Origin: an uncultured Mycoplasmatota bacterium
GTDB taxonomy: Bacteria > Bacillota_I > Bacilli_A > RF39 > UBA660
NCBI GenBank assembly: GCA_947649365.1
Contig: CANSRH010000006.1
Span: 1 to 64,000 of the forward strand
DNA length: 64,000 nucleotides
Reading direction: 5' to 3'
Positions 51,604 to 60,957 of the stretch are shown piece by piece. Every line of letters starts with the position of its first letter. Position 1 is the stretch's first letter. A program made the translations under genes and the position numbers. The notes under the pieces are model-generated. The model was not told the origin of the DNA and did not search any database. It saw only the letters and a program-made list of their open reading frames with translations.

Positions 51604-51723
51604 TTATAGCATTTCTTTTGGACAATCGGTTTCATCCCAAGCTAGTAAAAAAGTAAATGTAGATACACCATTATTCATAACTTTTGCCAAAGCTGATAAT
51701 GTATTTGAAAAAATAGTTGCCAT
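51604..51723 (-). CDS. agrD: AgrD-like cyclic autoinducer propeptide (39 aa)
   Basis: Not in ORF track. MATIFSNTLSALAKVMNNGVSTFTFLLAWDETDCPKEML; RBS AAAGGAGG; directly downstream of agrB; C-terminal DExxxPKE(M/L) as in staphylococcal AgrD (DEVEVPKEL). Confidence 0.88.
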   Translation of the reverse strand: MATIFSNTLSALAKVMNNGVSTFTFLLAWDETDCPKEML

Positions 51724-51777
51724 CAATAATCCTCCTTTCTTGTTTAAATATTTATATCAATAACATTTAAACCAATC

Positions 51778-52374
51778 TTAAAAATCTATATTTTTATAAT
51801 TATTATAAGAAATATGAAATAATTTATAGGTAATAGGACAAATACAAATAGCATTTAATAGAAATATAAAACCAATCACTTCTCTAATATTATGTTGAGA
51901 ACTATAAAAATAAAATAGTAAGAGAAAACTTGCTATTAGTAAAGCAATGCCTTTATTCATTATTCGTTTCTTTTTATTAAAAAGTGGTCTAGCAGGAGTA
52001 TCTGCTGGAGCCCAAAATAAAATAGCCAGTACCCCAATTCCTAGAAAAAGAAATAAAATTTTAGAAGGAACTGTCAAATATTTAATAATACTTGGAAATA
52101 AAATATAAACACCAATAGTAGTAATCCAACAATATATGTTTTTAGTGGCATGAATTCCAAAAGTAAATCCTCGAAGTATTCCGTAAAGAAATAAAAAAAG
52201 CAAAGTGATTTTAAACGTTCCTAAAAGAAAAGATAACAATAACACTACACTTATTTTAGTAACAAAAGAGTAAATAGATTCCAAAGTATAGCGAAATATA
52301 TTTATTTGACTTTCAGAACAAGCATTATTTTTCAATAAATAATTGATTGAAAAATTAACAAATTCTTCTTTCAT
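51778..52374 (-). CDS. agrB: AgrB-like accessory gene regulator protease
   Basis: LRGFTFGIHATKNIYC (catalytic His and Cys spacing), FWAPADTPARPL; promoter TTGAAA-N16-TATGAT. Confidence 0.93.
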   Translation of the reverse strand: MKEEFVNFSINYLLKNNACSESQINIFRYTLESIYSFVTKISVVLLLSFLLGTFKITLLFLFLYGILRGFTFGIHATKNIYCWITTIGVYILFPSIIKYLTVPSKILFLFLGIGVLAILFWAPADTPARPLFNKKKRIMNKGIALLIASFLLLFYFYSSQHNIREVIGFIFLLNAICICPITYKLFHISYNNYKNIDF

Positions 52375-52631
52375 ACTTTACCCACCCAAAAGAATCATAG
52401 CAATTATTTTAGGACTTTCAAAATAATTCGTATAAATAAAAAAATTTTTCGTTTAAAAGAAGAAAAAAGAATTTTTTTATTTTAAGAATATAACTTAAGG
52501 CAATAAATTGAGACAATAAAAACATAAAATAAATTTTTCTATCTGCGAAATTTGTCGAACGCATTTTGTTGTTTTGTAATTCCTTTCGGTGTTAAGGTTA
52601 ATACATGAGTAAGAAGGAGAGGTGCATAAAA

Positions 52632-52844
52632 ATGCGTGGAAAAGTAAAATGGTTTAATAATGAAAAAGGCTATGGATTTATTGAATGCAATGACCTAGAA
52701 GATATCTTTGTTCATTATTCAGCTATAAACAGAGAAGGTTACAAAACACTAAAAGAAGGCGACATTGTTGATTTTAAATTGATTGAAACTTCAAAAGGTC
52801 TTCAAGCAGTTGATGTTGTCTGTGCAGAATTAACTACAGTTTAG
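52632..52844 (+). CDS. Cold-shock domain protein
   Basis: MRGKVKWFNNEKGYGFIECNDLEDIFVHYSAI; start at internal Met. Confidence 0.95.
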   Translation: MRGKVKWFNNEKGYGFIECNDLEDIFVHYSAINREGYKTLKEGDIVDFKLIETSKGLQAVDVVCAELTTV

Positions 52845-52902
52845 TAGTTTTTTTGTTTTCAAAAACTTTTTTATGATATACTCATAATAAGGAAGGTGAA
52901 AT

Positions 52903-53436
52903 ATGGAAATTAATATTAGAGGAGACAAAGTAACAATTACAGATGCAATGAAAGAGCAAATTGTAAGCAAATTTAGTAGACTAGAAAAATACTTTGATAC
53001 TCCAGACACAATGAAGGTGTTTGTTAATATTAAAATTAATAACACATCTCAAATTATCGAGGTGACAATTCCTGCAAGTAAATTTACAATAAGGGCTGAA
53101 GAAAGCCATCCAGATTTATATGCAGCTATCGATTTAGTTGTAGATAAATTAGAAAGACAAATAAGAAAGAATAAAACAAGATTAAAAAATAAATACAAAA
53201 ATGCAGAAAGTTTTGATTTAAATTTAGATTTTGAAGTAGAAGAACTAGAAGAAAATCAAAACAAAATTGTAAAAAGAAAAACGATTGAAATGAAACCAAT
53301 GGATGAAGAAGAAGCAATATTGCAAATAGAACTTTTAGGACATGATTTCTTTGTATTTAAAAATATAGAGGAAGAATGTACATCTGTGCTTTATAAAAGA
53401 AAAGACGAAAAGTATGGTATTATCAATGTGAAGTAA
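52903..53436 (+). CDS. hpf: Ribosome hibernation promoting factor, long form
   Basis: MEINIRGDKVTITDAMKEQIVSKFSRLEKYF; C-terminal dimerisation domain; upstream of secA. Confidence 0.95.
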   Translation: MEINIRGDKVTITDAMKEQIVSKFSRLEKYFDTPDTMKVFVNIKINNTSQIIEVTIPASKFTIRAEESHPDLYAAIDLVVDKLERQIRKNKTRLKNKYKNAESFDLNLDFEVEELEENQNKIVKRKTIEMKPMDEEEAILQIELLGHDFFVFKNIEEECTSVLYKRKDEKYGIINVK

Positions 53437-53455
53437 GGAAAGTCCTTACTTTTTA
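53431..53455 (+). terminator. hpf terminator
   Basis: AAGTAAGGAAAGTCCTTACTTTTTA. Confidence 0.8.
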
Positions 53456-53520
53456 TTTGCTATTTGAAAAACTTTAATGTAGAATAAGGAAGTTATTTTG
53501 AACTATATGCAACATTAGAA

Positions 53521-54051
53521 ATGTTAGAGAATTTAACAACAGTAAATGTAGGATATGGTGAAATTGCTGATAAAAGAATTCATGGAAATTATAATGATTC
53601 AAACCATACAATTACACTTTATGAAAAGCATGATTTAAACACGGTTTTACATGAAACGCAACATGCAAGTGAAAATGACGATACCACTCTCTTTTGGCGG
53701 ATGAATGAAGGATATGCAGGAGCTTTGTGTGATGCATAGGGGTTTAAACTAACGTATCAAGATGAGAACGAGTATCTTTTGCTAATCAGTGAAGCAAATG
53801 AACTAGACAAAGAAATTAAAGAAACTCTTGCAGAATTAGCCATAAAAGCTGATGAAAATAACAAAGAAAATTTTATCATTTTAAATGCTTTATACAGCAA
53901 ATACAAATTAAACTCTTCTTTATTAGAAAATGAATACAATTATTCATTATATGGTTTAAACTTTGTTTATCCAATCACTGACAAAAATAAATACGATTAC
54001 GTTGATGTATTTGAACTTGTTTCACAACGTACAAAAATACACAATAAATAA
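53521..54051 (+). pseudogene. Degraded HExxH-containing protein fragment, interrupted by TAG at 53737
   Basis: ORFs 53521-53739 and 53779-54051 are in one frame, separated by a TAG codon; LNTVLHETQHASE; in-frame stop also lies upstream of the first Met. Confidence 0.7.
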
Positions 54052-54097
54052 ATAACTTATGCTATAATATACTTTAAAGAAAAAGGAGAGATACAAG

Positions 54098-56587
54098 ATG
54101 GGATTTTTAAGAAAATTAATAGATTCAGAATACAAGGAACTAAAACGCTTTGAAAAGATGGCAGATCAAATAGTAGCATTAGACGAAGAAATGCAAAATT
54201 TGAAAGACGAGGACTTTAAAAAGAAAACAGAAGAATTTAAAAAAGAGTTAGAAAACGGAGCAAATATAGATGATTTAATCATTCCTGCCTTTGCAGTTGC
54301 TCGTGAAGCGGCTTATCGTGGTATAGGAGAAAAACCTTTTTATGTCCAAATTCTTGGTGGACTTGCCATTCATTATGGAAACATTGCTGAACTAAAAACA
54401 GGAGAAGGGAAAACGTTAGTAACTATTTTGCCAGCGTATTTAAATGCCTTAACAGGAAAAGGTGTACACGTTGTAACAACTAACGAATACCTATCATTAA
54501 GAAATGCTGAGTGGATGCGTCCAATTTATGATTTACTAGGAATCACTGTTGGAGTAAACTTAAGAGATTTAACACCAAAACAAAAAAAGGAAGCATACAA
54601 TTGTGATATTACTTATTCAACAAATAACGAAATAGGATTTGATTATTTAAGAGACAACATGGTAGTGCAAGCAAATGAGCGTGTACAAAGAGGATTAAAT
54701 GTATGTATCATCGACGAATTAGACTCTATTTTAATCGATGAAGCAAGAACGCCGCTAATTATATCAGGAGGTCAAGCAAATACTGGAAATCTTTATGTAG
54801 AAGCAGATAGAGCAGTTAAAAATTTGATAAATGAAGAAGATTACACCATCGATGAAAAAGTAAAAAACGTTTCCCTAACTGAAGCAGGAAGCAAAAAGAT
54901 AGAAAAGTTTTTTAAAGTAGCGAATCTTTATGATTTAACAAACACAGGACTAGTACATCATGTAAATCAAGCTTTAAAAGCAAACTATGGTTTCAAAAAA
55001 GACATTGACTATGTTGTAAGTGATGACCAAGTAGTAATAGTGGATCAATTTACGGGTCGTCTAATGCAAGGACGTCAATTCAGTGATGGACTTCATCAAG
55101 CAATTGAAGCAAAAGAACGAGTAACAATAAATGTAGAAACCAAGACCATGGCAACCATTACTTTCCAAAATTTATTTAGAATGTATGGAAAACTATCTGG
55201 AATGACAGGAACAGCAAAAACAGAAGAAGAAGAATTTAGAAATATTTACAACATGTATGTAATACAAATTCCAACCAATAAGCCAATTGCGAGAATCGAT
55301 TTACCAGATTTAGTCTATGCTGACAAAAATGGAAAATACAAAGCTATTGTAAATACGATAAAAGAAATACATGAAAAAGGACAACCGATTCTAGTTGGTA
55401 CGATTTCTGTAGAAGCAAATGAATACTTAAGTAAATTACTTACAAAAGCAGGATTAAAACATGAAGTATTAAATGCTAAAAATCATGAAAGAGAAGCAGA
55501 AATCATTGCGAAAGCAGGAACCAAAGGGGCCATTACGATTGCAACCAACATGGCTGGACGTGGAACAGACATTAAACTAACTGAGGAAACAAAAGAATTA
55601 GGTGGACTCTATGTGATTGGAACAGAACGTCATGAATCGCGTCGAATTGACAATCAGTTGCGTGGTCGTTCTGGTCGTCAAGGAGATGTAGGAACCAGTC
55701 AATTTTTTGTATCTTTTGATGATGATTTAATGCGTATGTTTGGAACTGATAGAATAAAGCAAATTGTAAAAAGTTTAGGAATGACAGAAGACCAAGCCAT
55801 TCGTTCGAAAGCAATTACAAGAAGTATAGAAACTGCACAGAAAAAAGTAGAAGGAAACAACTTTGACATGCGTAAAAGTTTACTTGACTATGACAATGTA
55901 GTTAATGAACAACGAACGATTATCTATGAAAGAAGAAATGAAATATTAGACAATGAAAATATTCATGAAACAATTATAGAAATATTTAAAAATACGATTG
56001 ATAATTTAGTAGAAAGTCACATTGAGCCAGAAGGTTATTTGACCGATGATGACAAAAGTGAAATCATTGAATACATTAATACAAACTATTTAAAAGATAA
56101 ATTAATGTCTTCTCAAGATTTAAAAGAAAAAAATGAAGAAGAAATGAAAGAAATACTAGCAGAAAGAATTTTAAAAGACTATGAGAAAAAAATCAGCATA
56201 GCTCCAAACTTCCAAGAATTTGAAAGAGCGATTTCGCTTCGTATGGTAGACTCTCTATGGGTAGATCATATTAGCAATATGGAACATTTAAAAGAAGGAA
56301 TTATGTTGCGTGGATATGGACAAGTAAATCCTTTACAGGCTTATACAATGGAAGGCTTTGACTTATTTGAAAATTTATTAGACAACATAGATAGAAATAC
56401 TGCAGAATTCTTACTAAAAGCAAACATTGAACAAAATGTGGAAAGAAAACAGGTAATCAATGGTGTTGCCAATGATGGAAAAGAAAAAGTAAAACAAACA
56501 CCTAAGAAAACAGAGAATAAAATAGGAAGAAATGATCCATGTCCTTGTGGTTCGGGAAAAAAATACAAACAATGCTGCGGAAAGTGA
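54098..56587 (+). CDS. secA: Preprotein translocase ATPase SecA
   Basis: GEGKTLVTILPAYLNAL, DELDSILIDEARTPLIISG, C-terminal SEC-C CPCGSGKKYKQCCGK. Confidence 0.98.
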   Translation: MGFLRKLIDSEYKELKRFEKMADQIVALDEEMQNLKDEDFKKKTEEFKKELENGANIDDLIIPAFAVAREAAYRGIGEKPFYVQILGGLAIHYGNIAELKTGEGKTLVTILPAYLNALTGKGVHVVTTNEYLSLRNAEWMRPIYDLLGITVGVNLRDLTPKQKKEAYNCDITYSTNNEIGFDYLRDNMVVQANERVQRGLNVCIIDELDSILIDEARTPLIISGGQANTGNLYVEADRAVKNLINEEDYTIDEKVKNVSLTEAGSKKIEKFFKVANLYDLTNTGLVHHVNQALKANYGFKKDIDYVVSDDQVVIVDQFTGRLMQGRQFSDGLHQAIEAKERVTINVETKTMATITFQNLFRMYGKLSGMTGTAKTEEEEFRNIYNMYVIQIPTNKPIARIDLPDLVYADKNGKYKAIVNTIKEIHEKGQPILVGTISVEANEYLSKLLTKAGLKHEVLNAKNHEREAEIIAKAGTKGAITIATNMAGRGTDIKLTEETKELGGLYVIGTERHESRRIDNQLRGRSGRQGDVGTSQFFVSFDDDLMRMFGTDRIKQIVKSLGMTEDQAIRSKAITRSIETAQKKVEGNNFDMRKSLLDYDNVVNEQRTIIYERRNEILDNENIHETIIEIFKNTIDNLVESHIEPEGYLTDDDKSEIIEYINTNYLKDKLMSSQDLKEKNEEEMKEILAERILKDYEKKISIAPNFQEFERAISLRMVDSLWVDHISNMEHLKEGIMLRGYGQVNPLQAYTMEGFDLFENLLDNIDRNTAEFLLKANIEQNVERKQVINGVANDGKEKVKQTPKKTENKIGRNDPCPCGSGKKYKQCCGK
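56544..56571 (+). repeat. Att-like repeat, left copy (native secA end)
   Basis: CTTGTGGTTCGGGAAAAAAATACAAACA encodes CGSGKKYKQ. Confidence 0.6.
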
Positions 56588-56755
56588 GATAAATAAAGGC
56601 TTTGTGAGAGTTTTGTATACTAAAAAATGTTAACAAATTGAGATTTGTTTGCAAATAATTTAAAAAGTATGGCTTTATGCCTTTAAAATAAAGGATGTAA
56701 ACAGGAAAAATATGTGAACATCCTTTTAAATTTCAAGAAAGTGAGGTAATATCTA

Positions 56756-57640
56756 TTGAAAAAAGATGAAGTAACAACAGAAATTATTGTTAAAGAAAAT
56801 AAAGTGGGAATTTTAAGAGTAGGTAATGTTAATTATATTTCATTAACAGATTTGGCTAAGTATCAAAATTCTAGTGATCCATCTTTTACAGTAAAGAATT
56901 GGTTAAGAAGGATTACAACTATTGATTACATTGGTTTATGGGAAGAAATTCACAATCCTGATTTTAATTTGGTCGAATTCGACCAAATTAAAACTGAGTA
57001 TGGTAGAAATTCTTTTGCAATGTCTCCATCTCAATGGATTAAAAGAACCAATGCAATAGGTATTATCTCCAAGGGTGGAAGATATAGCATTGGAACTTTT
57101 GCTCATCCAGATATTGCTTTTGAATTTGCTAGTTGGTTATCTCCAGAGTTCAAATTATATTTAATAACTGAATTTGAAAGATTAAAAACTAATGAAGCAT
57201 ATCAAGAAAAAATAGATTGGCAAGCTAATAGAATACTTTCAAAATTAAATTATGTAGTTCACACTGATGCAGTAAAAACTTATATAGTTCCAACTCTTAC
57301 TGAAGCTCAAAAGAAATTTGTATATGCAGAAGAAGCTGATGTTCTAAATGTTGCATTATTTGGTATGACAGCTAAAGAATGGAGAGATAATAATCCAGAA
57401 CTTGCAAAAGAAGGAAATATGAGGGATTACACTGATTTACTCCATTTAGTAATATTAAATAATCTTCAAAATACGAATGCTGAATTGATTGAAGAAAAAG
57501 TACCTCAAAATGAGAGATTAGTGAGACTTAACAATTCCGCAAGAAGACAAATGAAAGTATTAAAAGACAATAAGAATATCAAAGAATTAGAATTATTACA
57601 AAAACAAGTTAATGAAGAAAAAGAATTATTAATTGATTAA
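56756..57640 (+). CDS. KilA-N domain protein
   Basis: YISLTDLAKYQNSSDPSFTVKNWLRRITTIDYIGLWEEIHNPDFN...SGGRYSIGTFAHPDIAFEFASWLSPEFKLYLITEFERLK pattern; TTG start. Confidence 0.9.
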   Translation: MKKDEVTTEIIVKENKVGILRVGNVNYISLTDLAKYQNSSDPSFTVKNWLRRITTIDYIGLWEEIHNPDFNLVEFDQIKTEYGRNSFAMSPSQWIKRTNAIGIISKGGRYSIGTFAHPDIAFEFASWLSPEFKLYLITEFERLKTNEAYQEKIDWQANRILSKLNYVVHTDAVKTYIVPTLTEAQKKFVYAEEADVLNVALFGMTAKEWRDNNPELAKEGNMRDYTDLLHLVILNNLQNTNAELIEEKVPQNERLVRLNNSARRQMKVLKDNKNIKELELLQKQVNEEKELLID

Positions 57641-57708
57641 AATAGAAGAGTGTTAACAGATAATGTTAATGCTTTTTTGTTTTATATAGAAAAGGAAAGG
57701 ATGATTAT

Positions 57709-58625
57709 ATGAGAAGAGTAAATGTAAGAAAAAGAGGAAAGGTTTATCAATATCAATTTGAGATTGGAACAATTAATGGTAAAAGGAAGTTTATTAATAA
57801 GTCAGGATTTAAAACTCAGAACGAAGTATATGTGGCTGGTCAAATTGCTTATGAAAAATATATAAATGGAGGTGTAACATTTAAACAATCTCAAATGTTA
57901 TATTCCGATTATTTAGATTATTGGATGAAAGAGTATTTTGAAATTAATTATAAATATACAACGGCAAAAAGATATTCTGAAACATTTGAAACTATAAAAA
58001 AAGAAATAGGTAAATATAAAATAGCCTATCTAACTCCCTATGTTCTAAATCAGGCATTACTTAGAATTGCACAAAGAGTGAATTCAAAAGATGCTCTAAG
58101 AAATTATCAGAAGGTAATTAGAAGTTCACTTAGAGATGCTGCTTATTACTTTGGATTTATTGAAAATAATCCAGCAGCTGACTTGCAATTACCTAGAGTT
58201 TGTTCTTTTGAGGTAAAAAAAACGATGTAAAACATATCTATACTCAAGAAGAGATTGATATGATTTTGTTAAGATTCAAGAATAACTATACTTTTACTTG
58301 TTCATTTCTAACCGCTTGTTTTACAGGAATGAGGACAGGAGAAGTATTGGCTTTAACATGGAATGATATAGATTTAGAAAACCAAACAATAAAGGTAAAT
58401 AAAACAGTTTATGCAAAGAAAAAAGATGAAAGAGGAAGATGGTATTTGGGAACAACTAAAACAGAAGGTAGTTGTAGAGAGGTTTATATATGTGATACTT
58501 TAAAAATAGCTTTGCAAAATTATAAAAAAAGCCAAGAAAAAAATAAGGGATTTTATAAAAAAAGATACTATAATTACTATTTAGAAGAAATTAAAAATAA
58601 ATATGGTAAAATAACCAATAATTAA
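57709..58625 (+). pseudogene. Tyrosine recombinase/integrase, frameshifted and 3' truncated
   Basis: Int-like N-terminus and SAM-like core, then TGMRTGEVLALTWNDIDLENQTIKV with catalytic Arg in another frame; no HxxR...Y box before the stop. Confidence 0.85.
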
Positions 58626-58657
58626 AAATTTACGAAAAAAGTGAGGAGAAATCAATT

Positions 58658-60745
58658 ATGGAAGTAACTATTAAAAATTGTAATAATATTAAAGAAGGAG
58701 TTATTGATATAGTCCCTAATAAAATTAACATTAAATATGGAACAAATGGAACTGGAAAATCAACCATTTCTAAAGCAATTATTAAGAAGATAAATGGTGA
58801 AACATTAGATGATTTAAAACCATTTAATAGTGATGAAAGTATAATGCCCGAAATAGTAGGATGTGAAACTTTTAAAAGTGTAAAAATCTATAATGATGAT
58901 TATGTTTCTCAATACTTATTTTTACCTAATGGAGATGAATTACATAAAAATTCTTTTGAGGTATTTATTAAGCCAGATAACTATGAAAGTCAGATAGAGG
59001 ACATTAATAGTATTTTAAATATAGTAAAGGAATATGTTTCAGAAAATAATATAATTAATAATCTTATAAACCAAAGAAATGAACTAAATAAAATATTAAA
59101 ATTAAATACGAAAAGAACCTCAATAAATTCTACTGGTCTAGGAAAAGCTCTGGCTACAGGAAATAAAATAACTAATATTCCCGGAGAATTATCGGAGTTT
59201 TCAGATTTCTTGAACTCTAAAGATAAAGTAAAATGGTATAGCTGGCAAAACAGTGGTCGAGAATATATGGTAGAAAATAAATGCCCTTTTTGTGCGAAAA
59301 AATTAGAAAATAAGTTTAAAACATATATGGATATATTAGATAATTTATTTGATAAAAAGAATGTTGAGGCATTATCAAAAATGGAATCTATATTTGACAG
59401 CATATTTAATTTAGTAAGTGAAGATGCAAACAAATTTATTGATGATGTTCTAAAAGATGAAAATCCTATTTCAAGTGAAAATAAAGAAAAGATTGCAAAA
59501 CTAATAGTTGAAATGGACGTTATATGCAATAAGCTTTTATTTTTTGTGCAATTAGATTACTCAAAATTAAAGGATATTGATGATCTAGAAAAAACATTAT
59601 TATCTACGATATTTAATACTAGTGAGTATAAATATATTTGTGGTGAGGATTTTCTTAATATTGCTAATAATTTAAATTGCAAAATAGATGAAATGCAATC
59701 TAGTGTTCAACTATTAAGAAAAAATATAAACATTTTAAATTCTAGTGTAAAAACATATGCAAATAAAAATAAGCAAAGAATTAATGACTTTCTTGATATC
59801 GTTGGAATGAATTATGAAGTAAAAGTAGAAAATGAAAAATTATTGTTATTATATAAAGGAACTGAAATTATAGTTGATGTGAATACTCACTTAAGTTGGG
59901 GAGAAAAGAACGCTTTTGCTTTATCTTTGTTTCTATTTGATTGTAAACACGAAAAACCTGATTTAATAATATTAGATGATCCTGTTTCATCATTTGACTT
60001 TAATAAGAAATATGCCATCACTCATTATTTATTTAATCAAAAAGATAGTTTACGAGGAAAAACCACTTTAATGTTGACTCACGATTTAGAACCAATAATC
60101 AATATGGTTAAAATTAAAAAGTTTGAATTTGTGTTTAGTTTTTATATAGAAAACACAAATGGAGTTATTACAGAAAATATAATATTAGAAAACGATATTA
60201 ATTCTATTTTAAATGTTACTAAAACTAATTATGAAAATATCAATCTTAACATAATTAATAGACTAATTCATCTAAGAAGATACCTTGAATTAAATAACGA
60301 ATATTCTTTTGAGTACAACATGATTTCGTCCCTTTTAAAAGGGTATGAAAACCCTAAATATATAAATGGAAGTATTAATAGAACGTTTACTGCTGAAGAA
60401 TTTAAAAATACAGAAGAGAAAATAAGATTATTTATAAAAGAATTTGATTATAAAGAAATACAGAAGAATATTAATAGTAGAGCTTATATGAAAAAGTTAT
60501 ACTTAGATACTATTAATAATTATGAAAAAACAGAAATATTTAGAATTATATTGAAAACATTTGGATTGCCTAATGTTAATCCTGTATTAGAGGAATTTAT
60601 AGATGAGGAATTTCATATAGAAAATACATACATATTTCAGTTAGATCCGTATGCGTATAATATTGTTCCTAATTATATTATAGAAATATGTGATGTTATT
60701 ATTAACAGGATGACGGTAGAAGAGCTTATTCCAGTAAATAATTGA
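58658..60745 (+). CDS. AAA_13/RloC-PrrC-like ABC-type ATPase (candidate defence effector)
   Basis: Walker A GTNGTGKSTISK, CPFC motif in central region, LSWGEKNAFAL signature, LIILDDPVSSFD Walker B, LTHD H-loop, LRRYLEL C-terminal motif. Confidence 0.8.
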   Translation: MEVTIKNCNNIKEGVIDIVPNKINIKYGTNGTGKSTISKAIIKKINGETLDDLKPFNSDESIMPEIVGCETFKSVKIYNDDYVSQYLFLPNGDELHKNSFEVFIKPDNYESQIEDINSILNIVKEYVSENNIINNLINQRNELNKILKLNTKRTSINSTGLGKALATGNKITNIPGELSEFSDFLNSKDKVKWYSWQNSGREYMVENKCPFCAKKLENKFKTYMDILDNLFDKKNVEALSKMESIFDSIFNLVSEDANKFIDDVLKDENPISSENKEKIAKLIVEMDVICNKLLFFVQLDYSKLKDIDDLEKTLLSTIFNTSEYKYICGEDFLNIANNLNCKIDEMQSSVQLLRKNINILNSSVKTYANKNKQRINDFLDIVGMNYEVKVENEKLLLLYKGTEIIVDVNTHLSWGEKNAFALSLFLFDCKHEKPDLIILDDPVSSFDFNKKYAITHYLFNQKDSLRGKTTLMLTHDLEPIINMVKIKKFEFVFSFYIENTNGVITENIILENDINSILNVTKTNYENINLNIINRLIHLRRYLELNNEYSFEYNMISSLLKGYENPKYINGSINRTFTAEEFKNTEEKIRLFIKEFDYKEIQKNINSRAYMKKLYLDTINNYEKTEIFRIILKTFGLPNVNPVLEEFIDEEFHIENTYIFQLDPYAYNIVPNYIIEICDVIINRMTVEELIPVNN

Positions 60746-60957
60746 TAAAATATTTAAATGTGACAAGGATTATGGTATAATATTAATGAGTGAAGGGTGC
60801 AAACAATGTTTGCAAAATGTTTGCGGATAAGAAAGAATTTATAGTAATAATAATACTATAAATACCACAAATACTGATGTTACGGAATCCACAAAATAAA
60901 GAAATACCAATAATATAGTAAATAACATAAATACTATATATACTAGATTTGCTTCAA

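Noticed and set aside
51604-51621. Cys in DETDCPKEML as the AIP thiolactone nucleophile (ring CPKEM)
   Set aside because: That residue lies in the C-terminal segment that aligns with the conserved AgrD recognition tail (DEVEVPKEL), leaving no room for a processing signal after the ring; kept only as a remote alternative.
58990-59529. 179-aa antisense ORF over the AAA_13 ATPase
   Set aside because: Antisense to conserved ATPase; no independent support.
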